Shown here: piece by piece, positions 7,946 to 13,780 of the stretch
Layout of the letters: every line of letters starts with the position of its first letter
Position numbering within the stretch: the stretch's first letter is position 1
Origin: an uncultured Lachnospiraceae bacterium
GTDB taxonomy: Bacteria; Bacillota; Clostridia; Lachnospirales; Anaerotignaceae
DNA length: 13,780 nucleotides
Assembly: GCA_944384285.1 (NCBI GenBank)
Contig: CALWSX010000067.1
Coordinates: 1 to 13,780, forward strand
Direction of reading: 5' to 3'
Notes under the pieces: generated by a model
Told to the model about the DNA's origin: nothing
Databases searched by the model: none
The model's input: the letters and a program-made list of their open reading frames with translations, nothing else
Made by a program: the position numbers and the translations under genes

Positions 7946-8039
7946 CATATTATTTATTCCAGTAAATATAATTACTTTTTAACTATTAAAAAATACATTA
8001 AAACTTAAAAATAAAAAATTTCTAACATTATTTTTGTAC

Positions 8040-9155
8040 TCATGCTTTTTCAATATGTTTAATTATTTTAGCAGGAACCCCTCCAACAACTGTAAAAGGT
8101 GGCACATCTTTTGTTACCACAGCACCTGCTGCAATAATTGAGCCATCACCTATTGTTACACCCGGCAATACTGTTGCATTTGATCCAATCCACACATTTT
8201 TCCCTATACAAATAGGTTTTGGATGCATATTGCCTCTTTTTGAAGGTTGCATATCATGGTTTAATGTTGCAAGAACAACATTATGTCCTATAAGTGTTCC
8301 ATCTCCAATTGTAATTCCACCCTGGTCCTGCATTTTACATCCACTGTTAAAAAATACATTCTTGCCTATAGTAAGATTTTTCCCGCAATCAGTATAAAAT
8401 GGAGGGAATACAGAAAAAGTTTCATCAATTTCTTTGCCTGTAAGCTGACAAAAAAGCTGTCTTATTTCATTAGGCGTATGATATCCACTATTTAATTTAC
8501 TAGTGATTTTCAAAGCTTCCTGTGCCAATTCATGCATACATAAATGAACCTCTGAACCAGAAATTACTTCTTTCCCTTTATTCATTTCTGATAAAAATTC
8601 TGATACTGATATCTTACAATTTTCTACATTCTCATCATATAAAGAACACCCAAATTCATAAAGTTCTTTTCTTTTTTCATCAGACTTATTTTCATGCCCA
8701 TAAGCTGTATAAATGCCCATATTTTCAAGATTAAGATAATCTAAAAAAGAGTTTTGATACTCATAAATTATCCCGTTATATACATTATCACTTCCGGAAG
8801 ATAAAAACAAAGCCGCTTTCTTTAATTTTTTTGGTTTATCCAAGGCATATATACGATTAATAGCACATTGAAGCTGACCACTAAAACTATGATAATAAAC
8901 CGGAGACGCAAGTATAACCATATCAGCTTCTTCCAAAACAGGATATATATCTTGCATATCATCTTTTTGAATACAAGTTCCTTTGCCTTCGTTGTGACAG
9001 TATTCACAAGCAAGACAACCATATATTTTCTTTTGACATACAGGTACAACAGTAATATTATGATTATTTATACTTGCACCTTCTACAAAAGCATCTATCA
9101 TAAATTGAGTTGATCCATCTTTTCTTGGACTTCCGTTTAATATAATAATATTCAT
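8040..9155 (-). CDS. Fusion: flavodoxin-like NAD(P)H/FMN reductase + hexapeptide sugar O-acetyltransferase
   Basis: One uninterrupted 371-residue frame holds two enzymes. Residues 1 to about 180 are a flavodoxin-fold NADPH-dependent FMN reductase: the phosphate loop LNGSPRKDGST (6-16), a cysteine cluster CLACEYC (47-53) with C61, and the flavin-site ASPVYYHSFSGQ (83-94). Residues about 195-371 are a whole maltose/galactoside-type acetyltransferase: helical N-cap (about 200-245), PPFYTDCGKNLTIGKNVFFN (251-270), repeated left-handed beta-helix hexapeptides (IGDGTLIG, IGKNVWIG, IGDGSIIA), catalytic-type His300 in LATLNHD, and the closing VVGGVPAKII. The second domain would transfer acetyl from acetyl-CoA to a sugar-like hydroxyl. 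The joint is around 185-200, with no sign of a start or stop between. GAGGGGA precedes the ATG at 9155. The gene starts 10 bases after the lipoprotein gene. Substrates are unknown, and how the halves cooperate is unclear. Confidence 0.9.
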   Translation of the reverse strand: MNIIILNGSPRKDGSTQFMIDAFVEGASINNHNITVVPVCQKKIYGCLACEYCHNEGKGTCIQKDDMQDIYPVLEEADMVILASPVYYHSFSGQLQCAINRIYALDKPKKLKKAALFLSSGSDNVYNGIIYEYQNSFLDYLNLENMGIYTAYGHENKSDEKRKELYEFGCSLYDENVENCKISVSEFLSEMNKGKEVISGSEVHLCMHELAQEALKITSKLNSGYHTPNEIRQLFCQLTGKEIDETFSVFPPFYTDCGKNLTIGKNVFFNSGCKMQDQGGITIGDGTLIGHNVVLATLNHDMQPSKRGNMHPKPICIGKNVWIGSNATVLPGVTIGDGSIIAAGAVVTKDVPPFTVVGGVPAKIIKHIEKA

Positions 9156-9165
9156 TTAAATCCCC

Positions 9166-9675
9166 TCATTCTTTCTTAAAATTAATCTCAATGCGCCCTG
9201 TTCCAACCGCTTCTTTCAAACCTTCCGGATTATCAATTTTACCTAAAGCTGTATATTCGTAAGAAGTAGAAAAATCATCATAAAACAATACAATACAATT
9301 TGATCCATAAAGCATCAAATCTCCCTCTTGTATTTGATTTGGTTTAAACGTAGCTGTAGGAAATGAATTTGAAATATAGCAATATTTTTCGTTACCGTTT
9401 AATTCTTTCATTTCTAATGTTATTGGCAACATAGAAATAAAATCTTGTGCGGCTTGTGTATTTTCCATGGTTACAGTAAAATTAATATTGTTTACAGTAA
9501 TTTGAATATTCTCCAATGTCTCACCCTCCAATATATTTTCATCATCAATGGAAACATCTTGTATCTGAGATACATTTTTTTCTTCATTATCATTTTTCAT
9601 CGAATTATATGAACAACCAGTCATAGAAACTGACATTATAAGACCTGTTAATATAGAAATTGCTTGATTAATCAT
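9166..9675 (-). CDS. Lipoprotein with cyclophilin-like fold domain
   Basis: The 169-residue product begins with a hydrophobic stretch ending in the lipobox SMTGC (17-21), so Cys21 should be lipid-modified and the protein anchored outside the membrane. Unusually, no Lys or Arg precedes the hydrophobic core. A charged linker (about 25-55) leads to a cyclophilin-like beta domain (about 57-167): INFTVTMENTQAAQDF, ISMLPITLEMKELNGNEKY, GDLMLYGSNCIVLFYDDFSTSYEYT in order, and ALGKIDNPEGLKEAVGTG. In Clostridia such domains often lie beside flavodoxin genes, as here; no activity is established and they lack classical prolyl-isomerase residues. The ATG at 9675 has AAGGGTG 8 bases upstream. The gene lies between a decayed flavodoxin gene (ends 14 bases upstream) and the fusion gene, in the same transcript. 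Confidence 0.85.
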   Translation of the reverse strand: MINQAISILTGLIMSVSMTGCSYNSMKNDNEEKNVSQIQDVSIDDENILEGETLENIQITVNNINFTVTMENTQAAQDFISMLPITLEMKELNGNEKYCYISNSFPTATFKPNQIQEGDLMLYGSNCIVLFYDDFSTSYEYTALGKIDNPEGLKEAVGTGRIEINFKKE

Positions 9676-9689
9676 AATTATTTCACCCT

Positions 9690-10030
9690 TTAAACTTGTT
9701 TACCCATTTCGTATGATTTTAATAATCCTGTATTATTAATAATTGTACCTTGCGTATCTACACCGCCCATAAATAACGAACTTTTTAAAGTAGCTTTTGA
9801 AAAACATTCTATAAAACCCTTTAAACAATTTTCTGCATTCTTTGAAACATAATTTTTATTTGTTCACGCATCTTATAGTAATAAAAATAAGTAAGAAAAA
9901 TAATAACATCAAATTTTCTGATCTTTTGTACAATACTATCAGCATCATCTTGAATTACAAAGTAATGATTATTTAAGACAACCTATACAAAAAGCAAAAT
10001 TCTTTCCAATTAGTCTTACTTTTTTTAATT
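9690..10030 (-). pseudogene. Decayed flavodoxin-family (NADPH-dependent FMN reductase) gene
   Basis: Three minus-strand pieces in different frames read as one flavodoxin-family protein. Piece A (10019-9975) gives VRLIGKNFAFCIGCL, the segment before the family's cysteine cluster. Piece B (9973-9821) gives VIQDDADSIVQKIRKFDVII, then FYYYKMREQIKIMFQR, and ends at a TAA; it corresponds to the DDAD and flavin-binding P-x-Y-Y-Y region. Piece C (9839-9690) gives CLKGFIECFSKATLKSSLF, GGVDTQGTI and KSYEMGKQV, then stops, as at the C-terminus of intact relatives. About 50 residues between B and C, a few after CIGCL, and the whole N-terminal phosphate loop are missing. The gene ends 14 bases before the lipoprotein gene and was clearly part of the same operon. 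It is non-functional. Confidence 0.85.
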
Positions 10031-10048
10031 ACTGTTTTCTTATTAATT

Positions 10049-10054
10049 ATTATA
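10049..10054 (-). promoter_or_regulatory. Possible -10 element of the leftward redox unit
   Basis: On the minus strand TATAAT (10054-10049) is found, with only a poor TTGTTT at the proper -35 distance. LysR-activated promoters often have weak -35 elements, so this may be the promoter now driving the lipoprotein and fusion genes. It lies only about 30 bases from the surviving part of the pseudogene, so it may also be a chance match. Confidence 0.35.
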
Positions 10055-10099
10055 TCAATATACTTTTTCCAAAACAAATACTTATAATAAATACATTGC

Positions 10100-10116
10100 T
10101 ATGCTTTAAAAGCATA
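10100..10116. promoter_or_regulatory. 17-bp palindrome, candidate LysR operator
   Basis: TATGCTTTAAAAGCATA is a perfect palindrome about a central base. Its core TGCTTTAAAAGCA has the T-N11-A form typical of LysR-type binding sites. It lies between the lysR gene and the divergent unit and covers the predicted lysR -35 hexamer, a position suited to autorepression. Confidence 0.6.
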
Positions 10117-10133
10117 TATAAAAATGATATAAT
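10105..10133 (+). promoter_or_regulatory. Promoter of the lysR gene
   Basis: TTTAAA (10105-10110) and TATAAT (10128-10133) are 17 bases apart. The -35 element is inside the palindrome at 10100-10116. Transcription would start near 10140, about 30 bases before the ATG at 10171. Confidence 0.6.
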
Positions 10134-10170
10134 TATATATATTTTTATAATTATAAAAGGGAGGATTTGT

Positions 10171-11058
10171 ATGGAATTTCGCGTTTTAAAATATTTTTTA
10201 GCTGTAACAAGGGAACAAAGCATTTCAGCCGCTGCTCAATCTTTGCATTTGTCACAACCAACTTTATCACGTCAATTAAAAGATATGGAAGAAGAATTAG
10301 GTAAAAAATTATTTATTAGAAGCAACCGAAAAATCACTCTTACACAAGAAGGTATGCTTCTTCGCAAACGCGCAGAAGAAATCCTTGAATTGATGCAGAA
10401 AACACAAACGGAAATTTCTCTTTCTGATGAAACTATTGCAGGTGATAAATATATTGGAGCAGGAGAAACTGAGGGGGTAAGAAGTCTTGTAAAATCAGTA
10501 TACGAACTAAGAAAAAACTGTCCTTTAGTCCATCTTCATATTATAAGTGGAGATAAGTCCACTGTATTGGAAGAATTAGATCACGGACTTATTGACTTTG
10601 CTCTGATTTTTGGAGACATTAATTCTACGCGTTATGACAGCATCACTTTGCCTTCAGTAGATTGTTTTGGGGTTATGATGAAAAAAAATGACCCTTTAGC
10701 TTTAAAAAAAATTATTACGCCTGAAGATTTATTAAATAAACCTTTAATTGTATCCAGACAAATTTTACGAGATAATAATCTTCCGTCATTATTCGGGCTT
10801 AAAGAAGAACAACTTAACATAGTAGGTAGTTATAACTTACTATTCAATGGTTCTCTTATGGTTGAAGAAGATCTTGGATATGCAATTTGTTTCGATAACA
10901 TTATAAATACAACTGGAAAAAGTAAATTATGTTTCCGCCCTCTTTCTGTTGAAATTCAACCAAAAATGAGTCTTGCATGGAAAAAATATCAGGTATTTAC
11001 AAAACCGGCAGAAAAATTTTTGCTTATGGTACAAAAAATATATAAAATAAAATTATAA
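10171..11058 (+). CDS. LysR-type transcriptional regulator
   Basis: The start is the ATG at 10171, which has GGGAGG 7 bases upstream and begins MEFRVLKYFLAV, the normal LysR N-terminus. A longer frame from 10096 would begin inside the operator and add an unrelated hydrophobic leader. The product is 295 residues, the usual length. The winged helix-turn-helix covers about 1-60, with SISAAAQSLHLSQPTLSRQLKDMEEELG as the core in pieces (SISAAAQSLHLSQ, PTLSRQLKDMEE). The effector-binding domain covers about 90-290 (GAGETEGVRSLVKSV, LDHGLIDFALIFGD). It faces the redox unit and most likely senses a small molecule and controls that unit. The effector is unknown. The strand switch, operator position and spacing are typical for a divergently regulating LysR. 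Confidence 0.95.
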   Translation: MEFRVLKYFLAVTREQSISAAAQSLHLSQPTLSRQLKDMEEELGKKLFIRSNRKITLTQEGMLLRKRAEEILELMQKTQTEISLSDETIAGDKYIGAGETEGVRSLVKSVYELRKNCPLVHLHIISGDKSTVLEELDHGLIDFALIFGDINSTRYDSITLPSVDCFGVMMKKNDPLALKKIITPEDLLNKPLIVSRQILRDNNLPSLFGLKEEQLNIVGSYNLLFNGSLMVEEDLGYAICFDNIINTTGKSKLCFRPLSVEIQPKMSLAWKKYQVFTKPAEKFLLMVQKIYKIKL

Positions 11059-11086
11059 AAATATTGTTTTTATCGTTATACACTAT

Positions 11087-11219
11087 TCAATCATCTCCAT
11101 ACATTTCTCTGAATTTATGAATATGAAAAATTTTTTCAATAACATAAATATATATCAAAAGAAAACCTATACCTAAAAGTAAATTAATATTTTTTCTATT
11201 AATGAAATGAGAAATAATT
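11087..11219 (-). pseudogene. Possible remnant of a small membrane protein
   Basis: On the minus strand about 44 codons are open up to a TGA at 11087, reading NRKNINLLLGIGFLLIYIY and ending HKFREMYGDD. This looks like one membrane helix followed by a charged tail. There is no start codon in frame, two stop codons (TAATAA) precede it, and an ATG with a plausible N-terminus (MFNKLFLI) lies in another frame just upstream. It may be a frameshifted small gene or chance; I do not recognise a family. Confidence 0.25.
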
Positions 11220-11250
11220 TATTAAACATTTTTATACTAAAACACCTAAT

Positions 11251-11288
11251 AAAAAAAGCAGTATGAACTTTACTTTTTCATACTGCTT
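11251..11288 (-). terminator. Intrinsic terminator of the DUF4261 cassette
   Basis: AAGCAGTATGA (11256-11266) and TCATACTGCTT (11278-11288) pair perfectly around an 11-base loop. On the minus strand the stem is followed by a run of T. It lies about 55 bases beyond the DUF4261 stop codon. On the plus strand it might weakly terminate lysR as well. Confidence 0.8.
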
Positions 11289-11342
11289 TCACTTTGTTTT
11301 AGTATATTTTTTCTACATTATTTTTTATGGTATTATTATATT

Positions 11343-12215
11343 TCAGCGATTGCCAGAAGCATATTCCCCCATATTTATATCTATAACTTCTCTTACTGGC
11401 TGGATCAATGATTCTTCATACTGACATTTCCATTTTACTTCACTGCTCATTCCACCATTTATTATACCATCAACAGTTTCACCATCTTGAATTGGATTAT
11501 CATTTTCCAAAATATAAGAAGCAACATTATATGCATGATTTACAACCCAGTTTGGATCCATGTCATGAAAATGGTACTGCAAATCAGGTAAAAACAGTGT
11601 ACTCATACCAACAGTATCAATCATCATGTCTTCTGTACCCTGTATATTAAAAAAACGAACATTAACACCAAAATATATAAATCGGTCACTACCCACAATT
11701 TGATGTTTACGCACATCCTCAGCTAAAAAAAGTTTGCCTGAATTTTGGAAATAGAAAGCTTCACAGCTAGGAAACAATTCCGCAAGTGCTTCCATAAAAT
11801 CCATATCCAAATTTGCTCTTTCCTGTACAGGTAGTACCCCTGCCATCATATCTGTTGCCACAACCTGATACTTGCATTCCTCAAAAATACGATCTCTATC
11901 GTTTTGACAGTCCCACATCTGACTTTTCAAAAAATCATCAAATCCCTTACCCTCAAAACCGGAACACCCCATTACAAAAAGCTGCACAGGTAATTTACCG
12001 TCCTGAAATTCTGCTATATGATCAAGAGCTGCAAAACCAGCTGTTTTTTCATTATGACAAAAACACTCTACAGCACCAATATGTCTCTCCATAGCATCTA
12101 ACATTTTCTCTTTATCGGGCATATCAACATATTTTTTAAACAACATCTGTATAATAAACGGACCACCTGGATGTATATCTTTCTTACTTAAGTCTTGCTG
12201 AAATATTTCTCCCAT
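11343..12215 (-). CDS. DUF4261-domain protein
   Basis: The 290-residue protein has no signal peptide or membrane segment. Its C-terminal part (about 185-282) resembles the DUF4261 domain: VRFFNIQGTEDMMIDTVGMS, then LFLPDLQYHF (207-216), NPxxVxNxAYNxAxYI-like PNWVVNHAYNVASYILEN (221-238), GETVDG and KWKCQYEESLIQP (261-273). The function of this domain is not known; such proteins occur in variable cassettes, often near immunity-type genes, but I see no toxin here. The N-terminal half is acidic and aromatic, with many Met and Cys. Base composition appears less AT-rich than in the flanking genes, which hints at separate origin. GAGGTGAT precedes the ATG at 12215. It follows the small membrane protein gene after 38 bases and ends at its own terminator. 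Confidence 0.72.
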   Translation of the reverse strand: MGEIFQQDLSKKDIHPGGPFIIQMLFKKYVDMPDKEKMLDAMERHIGAVECFCHNEKTAGFAALDHIAEFQDGKLPVQLFVMGCSGFEGKGFDDFLKSQMWDCQNDRDRIFEECKYQVVATDMMAGVLPVQERANLDMDFMEALAELFPSCEAFYFQNSGKLFLAEDVRKHQIVGSDRFIYFGVNVRFFNIQGTEDMMIDTVGMSTLFLPDLQYHFHDMDPNWVVNHAYNVASYILENDNPIQDGETVDGIINGGMSSEVKWKCQYEESLIQPVREVIDINMGEYASGNR

Positions 12216-12253
12216 AACATATCACCTCATAATATCACTTTATAAAACAAAAA

Positions 12254-12532
12254 TTATCCATTTCTCCATTTACCAAAAAGTATAATAGCTAACCCATATC
12301 CTACTATAAAACATAATCCAATCATTACCCATATAACTGCAACAAGCACATTTCCACCGATAATAAATCCTGGATCTTTCAATAAAGCAATAATTGCAAA
12401 TATTATTGTTATTCCAAAACAGTATAAAGGAATATATCGTAATATCTTGTACTTAGTTCTAAATCCAACCAGTATTTGAAAAAAGAATGAAATCAGAATG
12501 AGTAAACCAAAACTGAATAATAGTTTCATCAT
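12254..12532 (-). CDS. Small membrane protein of unknown function (92 aa)
   Basis: The start is taken as the ATG at 12532, because AGGAGG (12547-12542) lies 9 bases upstream; the ATG at 12556 would put that site within the gene and has no site of its own. The 92-residue product begins MMKLLFSFG. It has three hydrophobic segments: about 3-20, 32-52 and 60-84. They are separated by short polar stretches (FRTKYKILR, KDPG), and the protein ends FGKWRNG. It is an integral membrane protein and I cannot assign a family. It is the first gene of the cassette with the DUF4261 gene; the shared promoter and operator suggest a joint role. Confidence 0.7.
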   Translation of the reverse strand: MMKLLFSFGLLILISFFFQILVGFRTKYKILRYIPLYCFGITIIFAIIALLKDPGFIIGGNVLVAVIWVMIGLCFIVGYGLAIILFGKWRNG

Positions 12533-12640
12533 TTTCCTTAACCTCCTTTTATACATTCAAAATCAGTAATCAAGCAAATTTAATACATTTTTTTCTTCAT
12601 AAAATTTCAGAAAATACATACTTTGCCAACAATTTTGTAT

Positions 12641-12659
12641 TATAGTTTAAAAAACTATA
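12641..12659. promoter_or_regulatory. Inverted repeat at the transcription start of the DUF4261 cassette (candidate operator)
   Basis: TATAGTTT and AAACTATA are perfect inverse arms around AAA. The site begins 6 bases after the -10 element and covers the expected start of transcription near 12658, a usual place for a repressor. A second near-copy of the right half occurs at 12992-13011. Confidence 0.5.
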
Positions 12660-12664
12660 TTTTA

Positions 12665-12693
12665 ATTTTATCTTTATTTTCTTATCGTGTCAA
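12665..12693 (-). promoter_or_regulatory. Promoter of the small membrane protein/DUF4261 cassette
   Basis: On the minus strand a consensus TTGACA (12693-12688) and TAAAAT (12670-12665) are separated by exactly 17 bases. The -35 element directly abuts the T-tract of the upstream terminator (12692-12739). Confidence 0.75.
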
Positions 12694-12739
12694 AAAAAGC
12701 CCTGCAATTATCTGCCAAATAGACAACATAATGCAAGGC
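12692..12739 (-). terminator. Intrinsic terminator upstream of the DUF4261 cassette
   Basis: On the minus strand GCCTTGCATTAT (12739-12728) pairs with ATAATTGCAGGGC (12711-12699), with one bulge and one G-U pair, followed by seven T residues (12698-12692). It insulates the cassette from leftward transcription. No clear gene lies immediately to its right, so what it terminates is unknown. Confidence 0.7.
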
Positions 12740-13133
12740 ATGAAAAATTCAGGGAAAAATTAAAATTCTTAAAATTTATAAATTTTTCCCATAAAAAAAC
12801 TTTATTTAAACAATGTTTTTCTTCTAAATAAAAATGCTGTTTATAGTGCATATTGTAACGCCTCATAAAAAATAGTATAAAATTATTGTTTTTCTTATAA
12901 ATATACTATCATATTTGTTTTTTAAAATAAAATTAATGAAATTATAAAATAAACAACTTGAAAAAGCAAGTAATTGAAGGGATACAATCATTTTAAAAAA
13001 CTATATGTTAAAATAGAATAACCAACAAAATACATCTTATTGATCAAAAAACTCCTTACTTTTTAATTAACTTTTGTCTCACTTATAAATATAATCATTT
13101 ATATTAACATATAAAAATTTGGTAGTGAATTAT
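12740..13133. other. Intergenic stretch without a recognised gene
   Basis: This AT-rich stretch holds an inverted repeat (GGGAAAAATT at 12752-12761 and AATTTTTCCC at 12781-12790). It also holds a wider one (ATAGTATA at 12882-12889 and TATACTAT at 12902-12909) and a near-copy of the cassette operator half (12992-13011). A minus-strand frame of 52 codons from 12866 to 12708 has no ribosome binding site and runs into the terminator; I do not call it a gene. Confidence 0.4.
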
Positions 13134-13334
13134 TTGAAATTAAATAAATCAGTAAGTAAACGACTTTTAGAATGATTTGATAAAAATAATATGACACAAT
13201 ATAAATTATATATAAAAACCGGTATCCCTAAATCTACAATTAGTAATATTATTCATTGCTTTTATCACTCTGTAAAGATTCGTATAATCCATGAACTTTG
13301 TAAAGGGCTAGAGATTGGAATTCCATTTTTTTAA
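13134..13334 (+). pseudogene. XRE-type helix-turn-helix regulator, broken
   Basis: From a TTG at 13134 the frame reads LKLNKSVSKRLLE, then TGA (13173-13175), then FDKNNMTQYKLYIKTG, IPKSTISNIIHC and VKIRIIHELCKGLEIGIPFF, and a stop at 13332. This is the pattern of small (about 70-residue) XRE/Cro-type regulators (SVSKRLLELL, NMTQY-x-L, GIPKSTISN recognition helix, L-x-I-G-I-x-x-FF). The TGA replaces a residue in the first helix, and the end is truncated just after the HTH. No convincing ribosome binding site precedes the TTG. A 47-residue frame from the ATG at 13191 remains, but it lacks helix 1. Most likely a dead gene. Confidence 0.7.
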
Positions 13335-13507
13335 TTTCCCTCTTTATTTCATTTTTAAAATTTAAGTCAAGAAAATCTCATGCATTAACAAACTTAGAAT
13401 ATATCATATAAAATCATACATATTTTTCATCTACTTATATCAAAAACACACAGTAAAAATTATATGTACTTGTTTTACTTTAAAAACATGTATATGTTTA
13501 CCTATTA

Positions 13508-13539
13508 AAAAGCGATATCATTTTCATGATATCGCTTTT
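13508..13539. terminator. Bidirectional terminator
   Basis: AAAAGCGATATCA (13508-13520) and TGATATCGCTTTT (13527-13539) are perfectly complementary over 13 bases around a 6-base loop. The T-tracts on either strand make it work in both directions. It closes the XRE remnant on the left and anything entering from the right. Confidence 0.8.
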
Positions 13540-13599
13540 GTAAAATGCTATTTTGTTTTTTACTGTTTTTACTGTTAAAAAAACTCATTTTTTGTCATT

Positions 13600-13780
13600 C
13601 TTCTTCCAATTTCAAAAAGGTTTGGATAAGTATGCCCTGCGAGCCTGGTGGTCCCTTGGCATAAGCACATTGAGACAATAAAGGGCTTCTTTTACTAAGT
13701 TTTTTCTACTGCGGACAAAGTCAGTGACTATATTGCACTAGAATACCCAAAACAGGAATGGCGCAGTTTACACCGCGCCA
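13600..13780. other. GC-richer segment of unlike composition, running off the right edge
   Basis: From about 13600 the sequence is visibly richer in G and C than everything before it. On the plus strand the frame from 13699 is open to the edge and reads VFSTADKVSDYIALEYPKQE followed by WRSLHRA, which looks protein-like but has no start codon and is preceded by a TAA. On the minus strand the frame from about 13689 reads KKPFIVSMCLCQGTTRLAG and continues to a stop near 13570. Neither was recognised. The last 22 bases form a hairpin (TGGCGC at 13759-13764, GCGCCA at 13775-13780). It could be the end of a mobile or interspersed repeat element, a structured RNA, or a truncated gene. Confidence 0.4.

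Noticed and set aside
8822..9113. Frames on both strands within the reductase half of the fusion gene
   Set aside because: Out-of-frame shadows of a gene with clear motifs; no start signals.
10096..10170. Longer N-terminus for the LysR regulator starting at 10096
   Set aside because: It would begin before the operator and promoter, adds a hydrophobic leader unlike LysR, and the ATG at 10171 has a good ribosome binding site.
11408..12094. Two plus-strand frames antisense to the DUF4261 gene
   Set aside because: His/Tyr/Gln-rich low-quality translations without ribosome binding sites; shadows.
12708..12866. Minus-strand 52-codon frame beginning MRRYNMHYK
   Set aside because: No ribosome binding site, Phe/Cys-rich nonsense-like composition, and the frame runs through a terminator stem.
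1..13780. CRISPR array, tRNA or rRNA genes, complete insertion sequence
   Set aside because: No regularly spaced repeats, no T-loop/acceptor pattern, and no transposase frame were found by reading both strands.

Overview
The window is very AT-rich chromosomal DNA, with strong AGGAGG-type ribosome binding sites, TTGACA/TATAAT-like promoters and many short hairpin-plus-U-tract terminators. Together with the gene content (coaX-dusB, a ZapA-like gene beside a DUF3656-type U32 gene, a CofE homologue with no other F420 genes), this points to a low-GC Firmicute of the class Clostridia. The family is not certain; Lachnospirales is a guess.

Layout. Positions 1-4799 are all on the minus strand and hold housekeeping genes. 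coaX (type III pantothenate kinase) runs into dusB (tRNA-dihydrouridine synthase). A separate promoter then drives a very long ZapA-like coiled-coil protein and a U32-family RNA-hydroxylase-type protein that runs off the left edge. At 5103-5395 a small, highly charged protein gene faces right with its own promoter and terminator, preceded by a perfect 12-bp inverted repeat. At 5455-7613 lie an EamA-type drug/metabolite exporter and a CofE-like ligase. The CofE gene has its own promoter and a leader of about 140 nt containing a terminator-like hairpin, so it may be attenuated.

Positions 7918-11058 are an accessory redox locus. A LysR-type regulator (rightward) faces a leftward unit made of a decayed flavodoxin-family gene (two frame breaks and a large deletion), a lipoprotein with a cyclophilin-like fold, and a 371-residue fusion of a flavodoxin-like NAD(P)H/FMN reductase to a complete maltose/galactoside-type O-acetyltransferase. 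A perfect 17-bp palindrome of T-N11-A form overlaps the predicted lysR -35 element, which suggests that the regulator controls itself and perhaps the divergent unit.

Positions 11251-12739 form a self-contained two-gene cassette (small membrane protein plus DUF4261 protein), with its own promoter, a candidate operator and flanking terminators. The final 1 kb is mostly non-coding or decayed. It holds a small XRE-type helix-turn-helix pseudogene, a bidirectional terminator, and from about 13600 a visibly more GC-rich segment of different origin that runs off the right edge.

No tRNA, rRNA, CRISPR array or complete insertion sequence was recognised. The most unusual items are the reductase-acetyltransferase fusion beside a dead flavodoxin paralogue, the CofE leader, the elongated ZapA, and the composition change at the right edge.
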